The notes under the pieces: generated by a model
The model's database searches: none
Told to the model about the DNA's origin: nothing
Seen by the model: only the letters and a program-made list of their open reading frames with translations
Assembly (NCBI GenBank): GCA_030280995.1
Contig: JASXTE010000001.1
Span: 10,387,001-10,451,000 of the forward strand
Length of the DNA stretch: 64,000 nucleotides
Direction of reading: 5' to 3'
Source: Hemileia vastatrix
Taxonomy: Eukaryota; Basidiomycota; Pucciniomycetes; Pucciniales; Zaghouaniaceae
Translations under genes and position numbers: made by a program
Shown: positions 20,969 to 31,052 of the stretch, in pieces
Layout of the letters: the number at the start of each line of letters is the position of its first letter
Numbering within the stretch: position 1 is the stretch's first letter

Positions 20969-23818
20969 GACAATATAAAAGTGTTGTTGGAAATGGGTAT
21001 TGTTGAAAAAGTGGACACAACACCTAAGTATTGTGTCATTTCACCAGTATTAATCTCTTATGAAAAAGATAAGGCAAGATTATGTGGTGATTATAGAGCT
21101 CTGAATACATATACAGTAGATGATATTTACCCTCTACCAAGGATAGCTTCTATCCATGCTACCTTACAAGGAGCAAAATATATTTCCTGTCTGGATGGGA
21201 ACAAGGGTTACCACCAGATTCCTGTGGAAAGAGATTCTCAAAATTACTTATTAATAACCACACATATGGGTATATATAAGTATGTGAGAATGCCATTTGG
21301 CCCAAAGAATGCCCCTTCAGTCTTCCAAAAATTGATGGATAGTGTTTTTCATCAGGAAATGGTTGAAGGATGGCTATTGGTCTATATTGATGACATCATA
21401 GTGTTTTCAAAAACATATGATGAACATTTAAATCACCTGAAAAGAGTCTTTCAAAAAATGGATGAAATTAATATGACTATTGCATTAAAGAAATGTAAGT
21501 TTGGATTTCATTCCTTGAAAGTACTTGGACATGTTGTATCTGGATTACAAATTTGTGTTGACCAGAATAAAGTGGCAGCAATTAAAAACATTGGGATACC
21601 TAAAAATGTAAAAGAGGTTCAAAGTTTTTTGGGTATGTGTGGATATTATAGACAATATATTAAAAATTACCAATCCATTGCAGCCCCTTTAACAACATTA
21701 ATCAGGAAGAATGAAGCTTTCCTTTGGAATAATGAAAGACAGCACGCCTTTAACAAATTAAAGGAATGTTTAATGTCAGCTCCAATATTGGGACTGCCAG
21801 ATTTCACCCTACCTTTTATCTTGTACACTGATGCAAGTTTCATAGGTTTGGGTGCTGCTTTACAGCAAAAACAGATAATAAATGGAAAATTATCTGAAGT
21901 AGTTATCTGTTATATATCCAGAACCTTAAGAAAGACAGAATTAAGGTATGGTGCCACACAGCTAGAATGTTTAGCCGTGGTGTGGGCTTTGGAGAAACTT
22001 CATTACTATCTGGAAGACCAGAAGTTTGAACTTATAACAGATTGCAGTGCAGTAAAATCATTACTAAACATGAAAACACCTAATAGGCACATGTTTAGAT
22101 GGCAACTAGCTGTACAAGAGTACAGAGGAAGAATGACAATCACTCATAGACCAGGAACATTGCATTCAAATGTGGATTTATTATCCAGAAGTCCTTTGCC
22201 AAATGATGCTGACAACCCAGCTTATGTACCTGAAAATGAGGTTATACATATATTTGGGATTTATATAGTGGATTTAGAAGAAGAGTTTATGCAAACTATA
22301 TTGGAAAATTATTCATCTGATAAAGATTTGTCTAAACTATCTACCATTCTTAATGATCCAACAAATGCCTCCATGAGTGCATTAATTAAAACCTTGCCTC
22401 CAAAGTATAAAAATGCGTTGGAAAAAGGTAAACTATCAATTGAAGATGGATATATATATTACAGGAAAAAGTTAAGCAATGTAATAGTAATACCACCTTC
22501 TATGAAAGAGTTAATGTTGAGTACTTGTCATGATGACATTTTAGCTGGTCATTTTGACTTTAACAAAACATTAACAAGGGTTAAAAATACAGCCTGGTGG
22601 ATAAACATGAAAGAGGATGTACAAAAATACATTGACACATGTGACTCTTGTCAGAAATCTAAAAGATTAACTGGGAAGAGAGCTGGGTTGTTACAACAAA
22701 TAGAGCAGCCAAAAGCTCCATGGGAAATTATAAACATGGATTTTGTAACTGGCTTGCCATTAGCAGGAAAAGAAAGTTTCAATTCTTGCTGGGTAATAGT
22801 GGATAGATTAACAAAAATGTGTAAGTTTATCCCTACCCATAAGGAGGTATCTGCAAAAGACTTGGCATTACTATGGTGGACTCAGATGATGAATACTGCT
22901 GGGTTCCCCAAAGCCATAATCTCTGACAGAGACCCTAAATTTACTTCAGAGTTCTGGACATCTTTGATGGAAGTATCAGGTTGTCAATTAAAATTGTCTA
23001 CAGCACACCATCCACAAACTGATGGGCTGGCTGAGAGGATGATACAAACTCTTGAAGACATGATCAGAAGATATTGTGCCTTTGGATTAGAATACAAAGA
23101 CAATGAGAAATTCACACATGACTGGGTAACATTAATTCCTGGCCTTGAATTTGCTTATAACAGCACAACTCATTCTGTAACAGAGAAGAAACCATTTGAA
23201 CTCTGGCTGGGATATGTACCAAATACCCCAGTAAATCTTTTAAATAAGCTACCAAGGTTGGATATACACCCTGGCACTAAATCCTTTATTCATATGCAAC
23301 AAATGTGTAGGAAGCATGCAGAGGAATGCATCCAAAAAGCATTTGAATATGAAAAGAAAAGGTGGGACAAATCTCATAAAGAATTTGAATTTAAAAAAGG
23401 AGATGAGGTCCTCATATCAACACTACATTTTAACTTACAAGGTAATGTTAAATTAAAGGATCCCTTTGTAGGACCTTTTGTAGTAAATAAAATGGTTGGG
23501 AATAATGCAGTGGAAGTCATATTATATGCTCCATATGATAGGAAACATCCAGTTTTCCCTATCTCATTATTGAAACCTTACCATGCAAATGATCCTGACT
23601 TATTTCCAAAAAGAAGGGGAAGGCCTAAAAAGCAACCTGAAGAAATTGTGGAAAAAGCAGAGATTGAAAAAATACTCAAGAAAAGAATCCTTACTAAAGA
23701 AAAAGGAACTGAGTATTTACTAAGATTTAAAGGGAAATCAAATGAATTTGATAAATGGATACCTGAAAAAGAAATTTCTAATTTATCCACCCTTCTTAAA
23801 AAATTTAAACAGAAATAA
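20969..23818 (+). CDS. RT, RNase H, integrase and chromodomain part of gag-pol, retrotransposon C
   Basis: 949 residues after the TAA at 20966-20968. Reverse transcriptase with MPFGPKNAPSVFQ and catalytic YIDD (about residue 139), RNase H with LYTDAS (about 287), integrase HHCC finger (about 520-565), integrase core with MDFVTG, SDRDPKFTS and HHPQTDGLAERM (Asp, Asp, Glu at about 590, 652, 688), a GPF-type C-terminal module, and a chromodomain at about 897-937 (EYLLRFKGKSNEFDKWIPEKE). No internal stop was seen. It has no natural start of its own; it was made as part of gag-pol before the stop arose, or by readthrough. The chromodomain places it among chromoviruses, which target integration to marked chromatin. 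Confidence 0.95.
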   Translation, partial: DNIKVLLEMGIVEKVDTTPKYCVISPVLISYEKDKARLCGDYRALNTYTVDDIYPLPRIASIHATLQGAKYISCLDGNKGYHQIPVERDSQNYLLITTHMGIYKYVRMPFGPKNAPSVFQKLMDSVFHQEMVEGWLLVYIDDIIVFSKTYDEHLNHLKRVFQKMDEINMTIALKKCKFGFHSLKVLGHVVSGLQICVDQNKVAAIKNIGIPKNVKEVQSFLGMCGYYRQYIKNYQSIAAPLTTLIRKNEAFLWNNERQHAFNKLKECLMSAPILGLPDFTLPFILYTDASFIGLGAALQQKQIINGKLSEVVICYISRTLRKTELRYGATQLECLAVVWALEKLHYYLEDQKFELITDCSAVKSLLNMKTPNRHMFRWQLAVQEYRGRMTITHRPGTLHSNVDLLSRSPLPNDADNPAYVPENEVIHIFGIYIVDLEEEFMQTILENYSSDKDLSKLSTILNDPTNASMSALIKTLPPKYKNALEKGKLSIEDGYIYYRKKLSNVIVIPPSMKELMLSTCHDDILAGHFDFNKTLTRVKNTAWWINMKEDVQKYIDTCDSCQKSKRLTGKRAGLLQQIEQPKAPWEIINMDFVTGLPLAGKESFNSCWVIVDRLTKMCKFIPTHKEVSAKDLALLWWTQMMNTAGFPKAIISDRDPKFTSEFWTSLMEVSGCQLKLSTAHHPQTDGLAERMIQTLEDMIRRYCAFGLEYKDNEKFTHDWVTLIPGLEFAYNSTTHSVTEKKPFELWLGYVPNTPVNLLNKLPRLDIHPGTKSFIHMQQMCRKHAEECIQKAFEYEKKRWDKSHKEFEFKKGDEVLISTLHFNLQGNVKLKDPFVGPFVVNKMVGNNAVEVILYAPYDRKHPVFPISLLKPYHANDPDLFPKRRGRPKKQPEEIVEKAEIEKILKKRILTKEKGTEYLLRFKGKSNEFDKWIPEKEISNLSTLLKKFKQK

Positions 23819-23999
23819 ATTTCTGTTCAACCAGCTGAGGGGTTAAAAAACCAGTACTCATAATATTTTATTATGTTTTATTTCTTTAAAGTTGAATCTT
23901 TAATGCTACAGATTTATTCTGAATACCTGAAAATTACAAATTAAATAAAATAAAATGTATAACTTATCATTTTTTTTATTGTTTTTTTGGGTGGGCGAG

Positions 24000-25500
24000 T
24001 GTCAGCCTGTATATCTCCAGGACTGATTAAAAAGTACTTATAAGTTATGTTAAACACATGAACTATACATGGGAATAATAAATAAGAGTACACAAATAGT
24101 ATACATAAGTAAAATTATGATAATACACAAAAAATGCCATTATAACACCTTATATACACGCATATATCCACCTTTTATAGGTCTTATGTACTTAATATTA
24201 AGTTGGGATATGTTAGGGTAATCTTAAGAACCTTAAGTATAAGGCTGCATAATTTTTAAGTACACTTAAAGCTGTTATATTCATTGTTTTATGCAAAAAA
24301 CAAGAAATGCGCTTTATTTCACTTAAAAGTTGACTATATGCGCTATAAAATTGAGAATATCAAAATTGCGCTTTGACAGATCAATTGGGCTCATTTAGAA
24401 CTATTGATTTGGCTATTTAAATGCATAAAAATAACACTTTTCAAATTTGGTGTTTTTTATGCCAGAAATGGCTTCTGTGTACTGGCCACATACTGCCTGC
24501 TTTTTTCCCGTGTGAATAGCTTCATTTTTAGCAAAGTTAGCTTTTTCACACTATAATTACCCCACATTCTACGCCCACTGTGGGGAAACACACTAAAATA
24601 GGCGACAGGCGCTTATTTAGTGTCCTAGCTTAATTAATAATGCATTGACCCTGTTTATATGCACTAATTTCATTAATAACCTCACTCTTGGCACTTTATT
24701 TCATCACCACGCTTAAACTCGCCTAATTTTAGTCAAGGATTTACCCATGCAAGCGCCTGCCAAGAACTGCATGTAGTTACCCCACATCTCACGCTCTTTT
24801 TTAAGTTTTTGGGTGGTTTCTCAGTCAATTTTGGTTATTTTTGAATGGGAATTTCACGTAGTATAATGTCAGGATTAGCCCCATTATTTCTACAGTAAAT
24901 CCCCCTTATTATTAAGCTATTATTAACCTTAAAAAGTCTCCTTTAGTCCTTAATATTATTGTTTTATACGCATATACTCTCTTTTTGTCTTTTTCTTTAA
25001 TTTTGATGGATTTCCCTTGTTATTTCAGGATTTTGACGGTTATTACTCTTATAATTATGTCATGGGTCACTGGGAATGTTGATGGGAATGTCTATTAGTT
25101 GTTTAGAGGCGTGATTAACTGTGTATTGGGTGGTACATCAAGGGAATCATTGGGGAACTCAGTGTGTATAAAAGGAGGAGGTTTTTGGGTTGTATTTCTT
25201 CATTCTTTATTATTACAATTCAACCAATATAACCAAACCAATTACAATACATATCAATTAGTACTTTTATAAGACTTTTGAATAGTATCTGAATTTATAT
25301 AATCTATTTTTCTACCAACTATAAAGATTGTAAGCCATATATAAGAATAGTGAGAATTATATTACTGAGACCTTTATATTTGATTATATTTTACAACTTA
25401 GTGGATTAAATCTACAGTATTCATATAGGACCATTTAAACCTTCTAGACAACTGACTATCCAAGCTAGTTCACGTCTTTGTACTTGACCTTAGCCTGACA
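24000..25500 (+). repeat. 3' LTR of retrotransposon C
   Basis: 1501 bp, almost identical to 15778-17279. The preceding GGGTGGGCGAG could act as polypurine tract. CATCA follows at 25501. Confidence 0.93.
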
Positions 25501-25505
25501 CATCA

Positions 25506-25600
25506 GGTCATGTGTTGTATGAGGGACATCATGGGGACATTTGTTTTCCTCATGAGGTTCATGTATACACTTAAGTTTGATTTGATTAACTTTGGTCATA
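25506..25600 (+). pseudogene. C-terminal fragment of the TET/JBP-like gene, resumed after retrotransposon C
   Basis: Directly after the target duplication one frame reads HVLYEGHHGDICFPHEVHVYT, placing a His-rich segment where this family has its second iron ligand. A similar stretch (LFHGVHLTYT) occurs in H2 near 40450. The fragment is short and assigned mainly by position. Confidence 0.3.
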
Positions 25601-26064
25601 GATAATTTCCACTCCCATTTTCACTTATATTTTCATTAATTTAGCTTTTTTCAGTTATCTTATATACCTTGTTTACATTTTAATTTATGCAATGAACTTA
25701 AAATTTGGCAATCTATTTCACTACTTACAATAAAACACAGGGGAAGGTATTGCCTTTTTTTTTTTTGCCAAAATAATTTTTTTGACTTAGAAAAAAAAAA
25801 TGGTGATCCCCAAGCCATGCTATGGTAAAAAGCAGGGCAGAGTATTTCCAAAAAAAAAAAAAAAAAAAAAAAAAATTCATAAATTTTTTTTGACTTAGAA
25901 AAAATATGGTGATCTTTACCCCATTATATAATAAAGTGAAAATTAAGCTATTGCCAAAATAAACTTGCATACTTTGTTTCCATAAATACTCTTATTCTAC
26001 CTAGATCCATTCTCTCTAACAACCAAGTAATAATTCAAGTTTTGTTTTCTCAAGAATATTTTAA

Positions 26065-26330
26065 ATGAGTACCTCATCTTGTATTGAAAAGTATTCTAAC
26101 AAGGGTTATCAGCTCACATATCAATACTTTAGAAATTTCACACAATGAAAAAAATCTAATCACTATTGTGTTTAAAATTCAGTACCTCAAGCAAGATTTG
26201 AAACATGTCAAAGCTGCCATTGGTTTCATCTAAAATGTGATGCTCTTGAACTTAATCCTGAAATGAAATCTCAATTCACAAACTTAAGCTTTTGGTCTCA
26301 CCAGGATAAAAGAGAGATTTTGTAAGAGTA
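26065..26330 (+). pseudogene. Cys/His-finger gene fragment in H1
   Basis: From ATG 26065 (MSTSSCIEKYSNKGYQLTYQ) one frame, interrupted by TGA and TAA, reaches RFETCQSCHWFHLKCD, a CX2C-HX2C pattern like half of a PHD-type finger. It may be an additional H1 gene or another exon of a neighbouring one. The family could not be identified. Confidence 0.3.
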
Positions 26331-26604
26331 ATTGATTATATTTCATTATTAAAATAGATAAGCAAGACAAAGATTTTTTTAAATAAAATATAGTAGGGAA
26401 CAGAAGATAATTGAAAAAAAAAATCTCAAACTAGAAAAGAAATTGTTTCTGATGAAGAGAAAGAATCATATAAAACTTATTCCTCAGGTGGAAAATCCAG
26501 TGAGTCTGGAGAAATACTTTACAAATATAAATTTGAGACTCAATAAAACACCAAAAATTTTAGTTAGAAAGCAATAATGGGAAATTCATGCTTCATGTAG
26601 TAGA

Positions 26605-26865
26605 TTGAATAAAAATAGCAAAAGAAAGGAATCTTTGTATGATGATAGTATGTGGGAACAGATAAAAGAAAGTGATAATTCAAAGACAAAAGAAAAATTC
26701 ATAAACATAATTGATAGAAAGATAGAAAGTATGATTGAGGGAGTAGGATATAGATTATTAGATATCAGTTTTTTTGTTAGACAAAAAAATGTTGAAGAGC
26801 TTAAAAATCTAAGCAAGAAGATACAAGAATTGTTGGAGGAATTTCATGTTGATATTAAAGAATAA
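26605..26865 (+). CDS. Small charged hypothetical ORF in H1
   Basis: 86 residues, no recognised domain, rich in Lys and Glu with a predicted helical C-terminal half (NVEELKNLSKKIQELLEEF). It follows the Cys/His fragment on the same strand and may be a later exon of it. It could also be chance, since the region is A-rich. Confidence 0.25.
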   Translation: MNKNSKRKESLYDDSMWEQIKESDNSKTKEKFINIIDRKIESMIEGVGYRLLDISFFVRQKNVEELKNLSKKIQELLEEFHVDIKE

Positions 26866-26889
26866 ATTCAGAAAGAAATGTATAAATAT

Positions 26890-28169
26890 TTTCTTTTATT
26901 TAGCCAAGTAAAGAAAGCAACTCTTTAATATCAGCATTTGACATATTTGCTTTAACACAGGCAAGTAAAAGAGCTTGATTTCTTTTTTTTCAGCATTAAG
27001 GTGCTTCATTTTTAATTTAGAAACTTGTAATTGAATTTTGGAATTTTCCAATTGAAATCAGTTATTTTTTAATTATTTTCAATGTCCTCTCTTTAAGTCA
27101 TAAATTTCTCCCTTTCCAAATCTAAACAATCTTTCTCAATTTCTAAATAGACTTTCTTCCTTTGATTTCAAATGAATCTACTCTTTTTCCTTAAAAAAAG
27201 TAGTTGATGATCTGCAGTTTTTTCATAAGACTCTAACTTCATGATTTCAATGTGTGCTTGTTCTTTTTCTAAAAAAGTTTAAATTTTAAAAATAAGAGAA
27301 ATAAATCAAGAAAAATTCTTTATTAAAATACAAAATGAAAAATATAACCTAGTTCATGCTCATTAACAATCTCTCCATAAGCAGAAAAAATAGCCATTGC
27401 TGTAGATTGAGTTGTCTCAAAACTAGCAGAAGTTCTCCACTTGAATCTGTTGCCAACAGGGGTTGATTCTTTATCTTCTAATCTTTCATCTTCAATTACT
27501 TCCTTACAAATTTCTAGATTTTATGAACCATGGTTCTGGTTGATACATGGGGACTTAATTAGAAAAACAAAAGTAAAAAAATAGCAAAAGTAGATTAGGC
27601 TTACTACCATGGGCTCATCAAGCTCAATTTCATAATACATAGGTGATTCTCTTAGTTCAGGAGAGTCAATTAAAGCATCTAAAGGAAAATCTTGACTATT
27701 TGTAAGAGAGTCAGAAATTCTTGGACCTTGATTCAAGTGCAAGGTGTTGACATTGGATCTTTTTCCAAAGAGTTCATCCATTTGATCATAAAGAGCACAT
27801 ATAGAGTTCAGTTTTTCAGAAAAAGATGTGATTCCATGTTTCTCATCATCTTTGGTAACTCCAAACCCAGTTGAAGTAGATGCCAAACTTTGCCTTTTTG
27901 TATTTTTTATTTTTAATTTTTCTTGAATCTTTCTCTCCTTTGCTTTATTTTCAAATCCATCTTACCTCTAGTTTTTGATTTCAGCCCCACTTCTATTTTA
28001 TGAAAGCCGCTCAATTTTAAGGCAGGAAAACAATCAACTTGAGTGGACTTTGCACAGCCAAAAAAAAGGCATCAAAATTAGAATTAATTTTCATCCAGTT
28101 TACTACAATCTGAAGGTCAGATGTTTTCCATTGAGTAAATTGTTGAGAAGTAGATTTTGGGTGAGGCAT
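26890..28169 (-). pseudogene. PIF/Harbinger-associated DNA-binding-type accessory gene, decayed
   Basis: Minus strand near the right end of H1, the usual place for the second gene of PIF/Harbinger elements, which supplies a Myb/SANT-like DNA-binding partner of the transposase. From ATG 28169 (MPHPKSTSQQ) it reads WKTSDLQIVVNWM, a SANT-like helix start. After frame changes come ASTSTGFGVTKDDEKHG and LNSICALYDQMDELFG, then an acidic region to about 27600 with a GTAAGC donor. Toward 26890 there is a charged coiled-coil C-terminus (HIEIMKLESYEKTADHQ). The GFG...LN.....Y..MD.L pattern recurs in H2 (40892-41212). Frameshifts and stops disable it. The family call is by overall pattern. Confidence 0.5.
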
Positions 28170-28593
28170 GATAAATGAACACTAAACAAAGAAATTAGTG
28201 AAAAAAGAAAATTTGGTTGAAGAAAAGGAAAAACTAATAAATATTTTAGATATTTATGATGCCCTAGGTAAAAATAAGAAGCTGTGAGGATAGAAATTCG
28301 AGCAGGAAAATTTGATAAAGAAAGGAATAAAAAATTAATAGACTTACTATGGTGTGAAGGGGAAAAATCTGATTTGGAAAAGAAATGGTAGAGAGGAGAT
28401 GTGATGTTGAGTATATGGGTTATGATGGAAGGATGGATATTTGCAGCTTATTGGAAGGAGGAGGATATTGGTAGGCTGAATTGTGTTTGAGAAAATTGTA
28501 CAAAAGTAGGATGTATTTGACCCCATGTTGGAGACCCCAAGTACCAAATCAGCCATGTTTCATGGTTTGTTTGGTAAGGTTTGAGATCCCTTA

Positions 28594-28984
28594 TTAATTT
28601 ATATAGGTGATCATCATAAATTTATTTTAAATTAAATTAATAATTATTTATCTATTTATGTAAAGAAAATGAAGATGGTGTAAAAATGATGAAGATATTT
28701 GAAAACATAAAAGAGATAATGTGAAATGATGAAAAAGAGGAAGAAGAAGAAGAGGAGAAGGAAAGACATACCTTTCAAGGGTTTCAAAAAACATTTTAAT
28801 AAGGTAGGCAAGAGGAAGTCATAGTGGGAGGAGGCGAGAATAAGGTATGAAAGTGGGAGAGGGGGTAGAATCTGAGTCAGAGAGGGGGAGGTGGAAGTGA
28901 GAAAGTGGAAGAGGAAGAGGGAGAGGTATGCAAGTGGCAGTGGAAGTGGGAAGTAAGTGAGGGGGTGTTGTCAAAATAGGAGAG
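28594..28984. other. Purine-rich low-complexity DNA between H1 and retrotransposon B
   Basis: From about 28660 to 28984 the plus strand is nearly all A and G (GGAAGTGG, GAGGAAGAGG runs). The same character continues after retrotransposon B at 37352, showing the element landed inside this tract. No gene. Confidence 0.6.
28980..28984. repeat. Target duplication GAGAG of retrotransposon B, left copy
   Basis: GAGAG precedes the LTR at 28985 and recurs at 37352-37356. The flanks are purine-rich, so a chance match is more likely than for A or C, but the position is exact. Confidence 0.75.
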
Positions 28985-29787
28985 TGTCACACGCCACGTG
29001 ACACTCGAGGCAAAAGTAGCTCATTAAATCAATACTAAAGGGTTCAAATCCATACTTGAAGCGCAGAAAGCAACTCTCCATAGCAACTGCGACTTTCCTT
29101 TGTGTACTTGCTATTCAATCGCGCTAGCCTAAAACTCTAAATCTAAATTAGTCAATCTCTCAATAGTGTGTCTTAGTCTTTTTCCCAATAAGCAACGCGC
29201 AGCGCAATAGTTAATATAATAGTACATTAAAAGGTTTATGAAATGTCTGTGGGTTATTAAGGGGTAGTGAGCATGGACGGAATGGTTAGTGAAGGATTAA
29301 GGGGTTAACGGATGTTAGTGAGGAGGGTCCAGGTGTAACGGATATATTTTAAATGGTTTGTGGTGTGCAGAATAGTGGATGAGTATGAGGTCAATGCAAG
29401 GAGGAGTAAATGATATAAAAGGGGCTGGGTTTTTGGTTCAACATTCCTTAGAATTAAATTATAAAACAAATTTATAGTTAATAGTGATACAACTCTAAGT
29501 GAAAATTATTATTATTGTATCTTTCTTTATTTTCTCAATAATCATATCTAAATCCTAAATCTTTTATTGTTGAGTTTCCAACCCTTCGTGAGATCTTAAG
29601 AATTTTAATATTACCATTCAATTATATTAGAATCCTTCTCGAACATAACTCGAAGCAGTAGTTCTTCCTTTGAGTCATCTTCCAATCACTTCCTCGAACT
29701 ATCCCTCTGTGCTTTGAAGAAGTATCTGAACCTTTTATCTCACTTGCAGGAATATCCTCAACCTTGTGCATAGGTCATCCGGTGACA
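28985..29787 (+). repeat. 5' LTR of retrotransposon B
   Basis: 803 bp. The first 19 bases contain TGTCAC and GTGACA as an inverted pair (stem with a 7-nt loop), repeating at one end of the LTR the inverted pair that also closes it. TATAAAA lies at 29414-29420. Confidence 0.93.
29414..29420 (+). promoter_or_regulatory. TATA box of the 5' LTR, retrotransposon B
   Basis: TATAAAA in the context GATATAAAAGGGGC. Transcription would start about 25-35 bases downstream, at or just before 29450, where the segment complementary to the primer site begins. Confidence 0.6.
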
Positions 29788-29788
29788 G

Positions 29789-29802
29789 TATAATTTAATT
29801 CT
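29789..29802 (+). promoter_or_regulatory. Self-complementary primer binding site, retrotransposon B
   Basis: TATAATTTAATTCT, one base after the LTR, is the exact reverse complement of AGAATTAAATTATA at 29450-29463. The latter lies 30 bases after the TATA box, near the expected 5' end of the RNA. Copy A has the same pair. This fits a Tf1/sushi-type self-primed mechanism rather than tRNA priming. Confidence 0.78.
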
Positions 29803-29864
29803 CTGTAGTTCTCATTGTTTGCACTACTATGTCCCTTTTCAGGTGTTTTCTCTAAATTCTTAAA

Positions 29865-31052
29865 ATGGCACCTGTTCAGAGCACTCCTCCTACAGGCGCT
29901 ACTACTAGAGCTCGCGCCAGAGGCAGGCCAACAGCCACTAGGCCTGTTTCCGGCACTCACTCCTTGGAGCCACTCAACCTTAGGGAACAGCAACATTTAG
30001 TCCAATTGGTAGAAGACATCCCACAAGATTTTGATGATTCTAGTGATGATGAAGAAGGAGAGGATACAATGCACGAGGCACAATCCGCCCCTGCTAACCA
30101 CCCTTCTGGTCAACCTTCAGAACCTGGACCATCCAATTCTCTGGAAGATTTCATGAGACTTTTCATGAAGACCCTTTCAAATTCAACGTCTTCAGAGGGA
30201 TCTAAATTCAAAACTCCTTCTATGAAATCTCCTGATAAATTCGATGGAGAACATCCAGACAGATTGCGACCCTTCTTGCAAACCTGCAAGCTCCTGTTCC
30301 ATAATGACCCTCGAACCTTCAATAACGACCAATCGAAAGTTGTTTATGCTTCTTCATTCCTGGCCGGAAAAGCAGCAAGATGGTTCAAACCTTATCTTCT
30401 CATGCTCTCTTCAACCGAAACCCACTTACTTATTAATAACTGGGAAAATTTCAAAGACCAACTCTTCACGTTGTTTGGTGACCCTAATGAAACTGACAAC
30501 GCAGAAATTGAACTTGATTTACTTTGCATGAGTGATAATGGGAAAGCCTCTGAATATATCTCGAACTTCAGAGCGCTTCAAACTCGAGTAGGTTGGAATG
30601 ATGCTGCCCTTAAGTATCATTTCAAAAAAGGACTTCCTTCGAGGATTCTGGATCAATTAAATCTTCATGGTCAGAAGATGACTACTTTAACAGATTTAAT
30701 GGATCGAACCCTCGAACTTGACGGCGTTTACCAAGGACAACTTCAACATCGTCGATACACCAACAAATTTCAAGGCTTAAATTTCAAATCGGGACCTTCT
30801 TCACACCCACGAACAACTCACTCCTCCTTGACTCAATCCAAACCTATTAAGGGAAAGGACAAACCTCGACTGAAAAGCTCGACCCCAGGCAATATCAGTA
30901 AAGTACTGGATCCTAAAGGGGAACTTAAAGAAGCTGAGAGGAAGAGGCAAGCAGATAATGGGTTATGTATGTATTGTGGGGGTAAGCACAAGCTGGAAGA
31001 TTGTGTAAAATTGAAGGAAAGAGAAGGTACTAGTTTGAAGCCAAAAAACTAG
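29865..31052 (+). CDS. gag polyprotein of retrotransposon B
   Basis: 395 residues, open throughout, starting MAPVQSTPPTGATTRARARG. After a basic, Pro/Thr-rich N-terminus comes an acidic patch DDSSDDEEGED (about 58-68), then a capsid domain (about 125-290, with KFDGEHPDRLRPFLQ, FLAGKAARWFKPYL, NWENFKDQLFTLFGDP). Near the end is a zinc knuckle GLCMYCGGKHKLEDC (CX2CX3HX4C, one residue shorter than the usual retroviral spacing). The protein packages the RNA into virus-like particles. It ends at TAG 31050-31052 directly after the heptamer A AAA AAC. The start is the first ATG of the frame, 77 bases after the LTR. Confidence 0.92.
   Translation: MAPVQSTPPTGATTRARARGRPTATRPVSGTHSLEPLNLREQQHLVQLVEDIPQDFDDSSDDEEGEDTMHEAQSAPANHPSGQPSEPGPSNSLEDFMRLFMKTLSNSTSSEGSKFKTPSMKSPDKFDGEHPDRLRPFLQTCKLLFHNDPRTFNNDQSKVVYASSFLAGKAARWFKPYLLMLSSTETHLLINNWENFKDQLFTLFGDPNETDNAEIELDLLCMSDNGKASEYISNFRALQTRVGWNDAALKYHFKKGLPSRILDQLNLHGQKMTTLTDLMDRTLELDGVYQGQLQHRRYTNKFQGLNFKSGPSSHPRTTHSSLTQSKPIKGKDKPRLKSSTPGNISKVLDPKGELKEAERKRQADNGLCMYCGGKHKLEDCVKLKEREGTSLKPKN
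31043..31049 (+). promoter_or_regulatory. Candidate -1 frameshift heptamer A AAA AAC, copy B
   Basis: Codons in gag frame are CCA AAA AAC TAG. The pol frame is open from 31034 to beyond the gag stop in the -1 frame and contains no ATG before the protease, so a -1 slip here would fuse gag to pol. Conserved in copy A at 11987-11993. Confidence 0.72.

Larger units (their letters stand above)
15778..25500 (+). mobile_element. Retrotransposon C: Ty3/gypsy chromovirus, nearly intact and young
   Basis: Two LTRs of 1502 and 1501 bp (TGTCAG to CTGACA) flank a 6.7-kb interior with one gag-pol frame broken by a single TAA. I found only about three differences between the LTRs (a G/T near the start, one T in a T-run, an A/C near the end), so the insertion is recent. 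It sits inside H1 with duplication CATCA. D (46597-56405) is an older relative. Confidence 0.95.
3445..28590 (+). mobile_element. H1: PIF/Harbinger-like DNA transposon, interrupted by two LTR retrotransposons
   Basis: The left end GGGGGTCTCAAACCTTACC follows TTA (3442-3444). The right end, read inverted, is GGGATCTCAAACCTTACC and is followed by TTA (28591-28593). A TTA duplication is the hallmark of PIF/Harbinger elements, and the transposase inside agrees. Removing retrotransposon A (5610-14033), retrotransposon C (15778-25500) and their duplications leaves about 7.0 kb. Gene remains in order are: transposase (+), TET/JBP-like dioxygenase (+), a Cys/His finger fragment (+), and a DNA-binding-type accessory gene (-). 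All are disabled. Confidence 0.75.
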
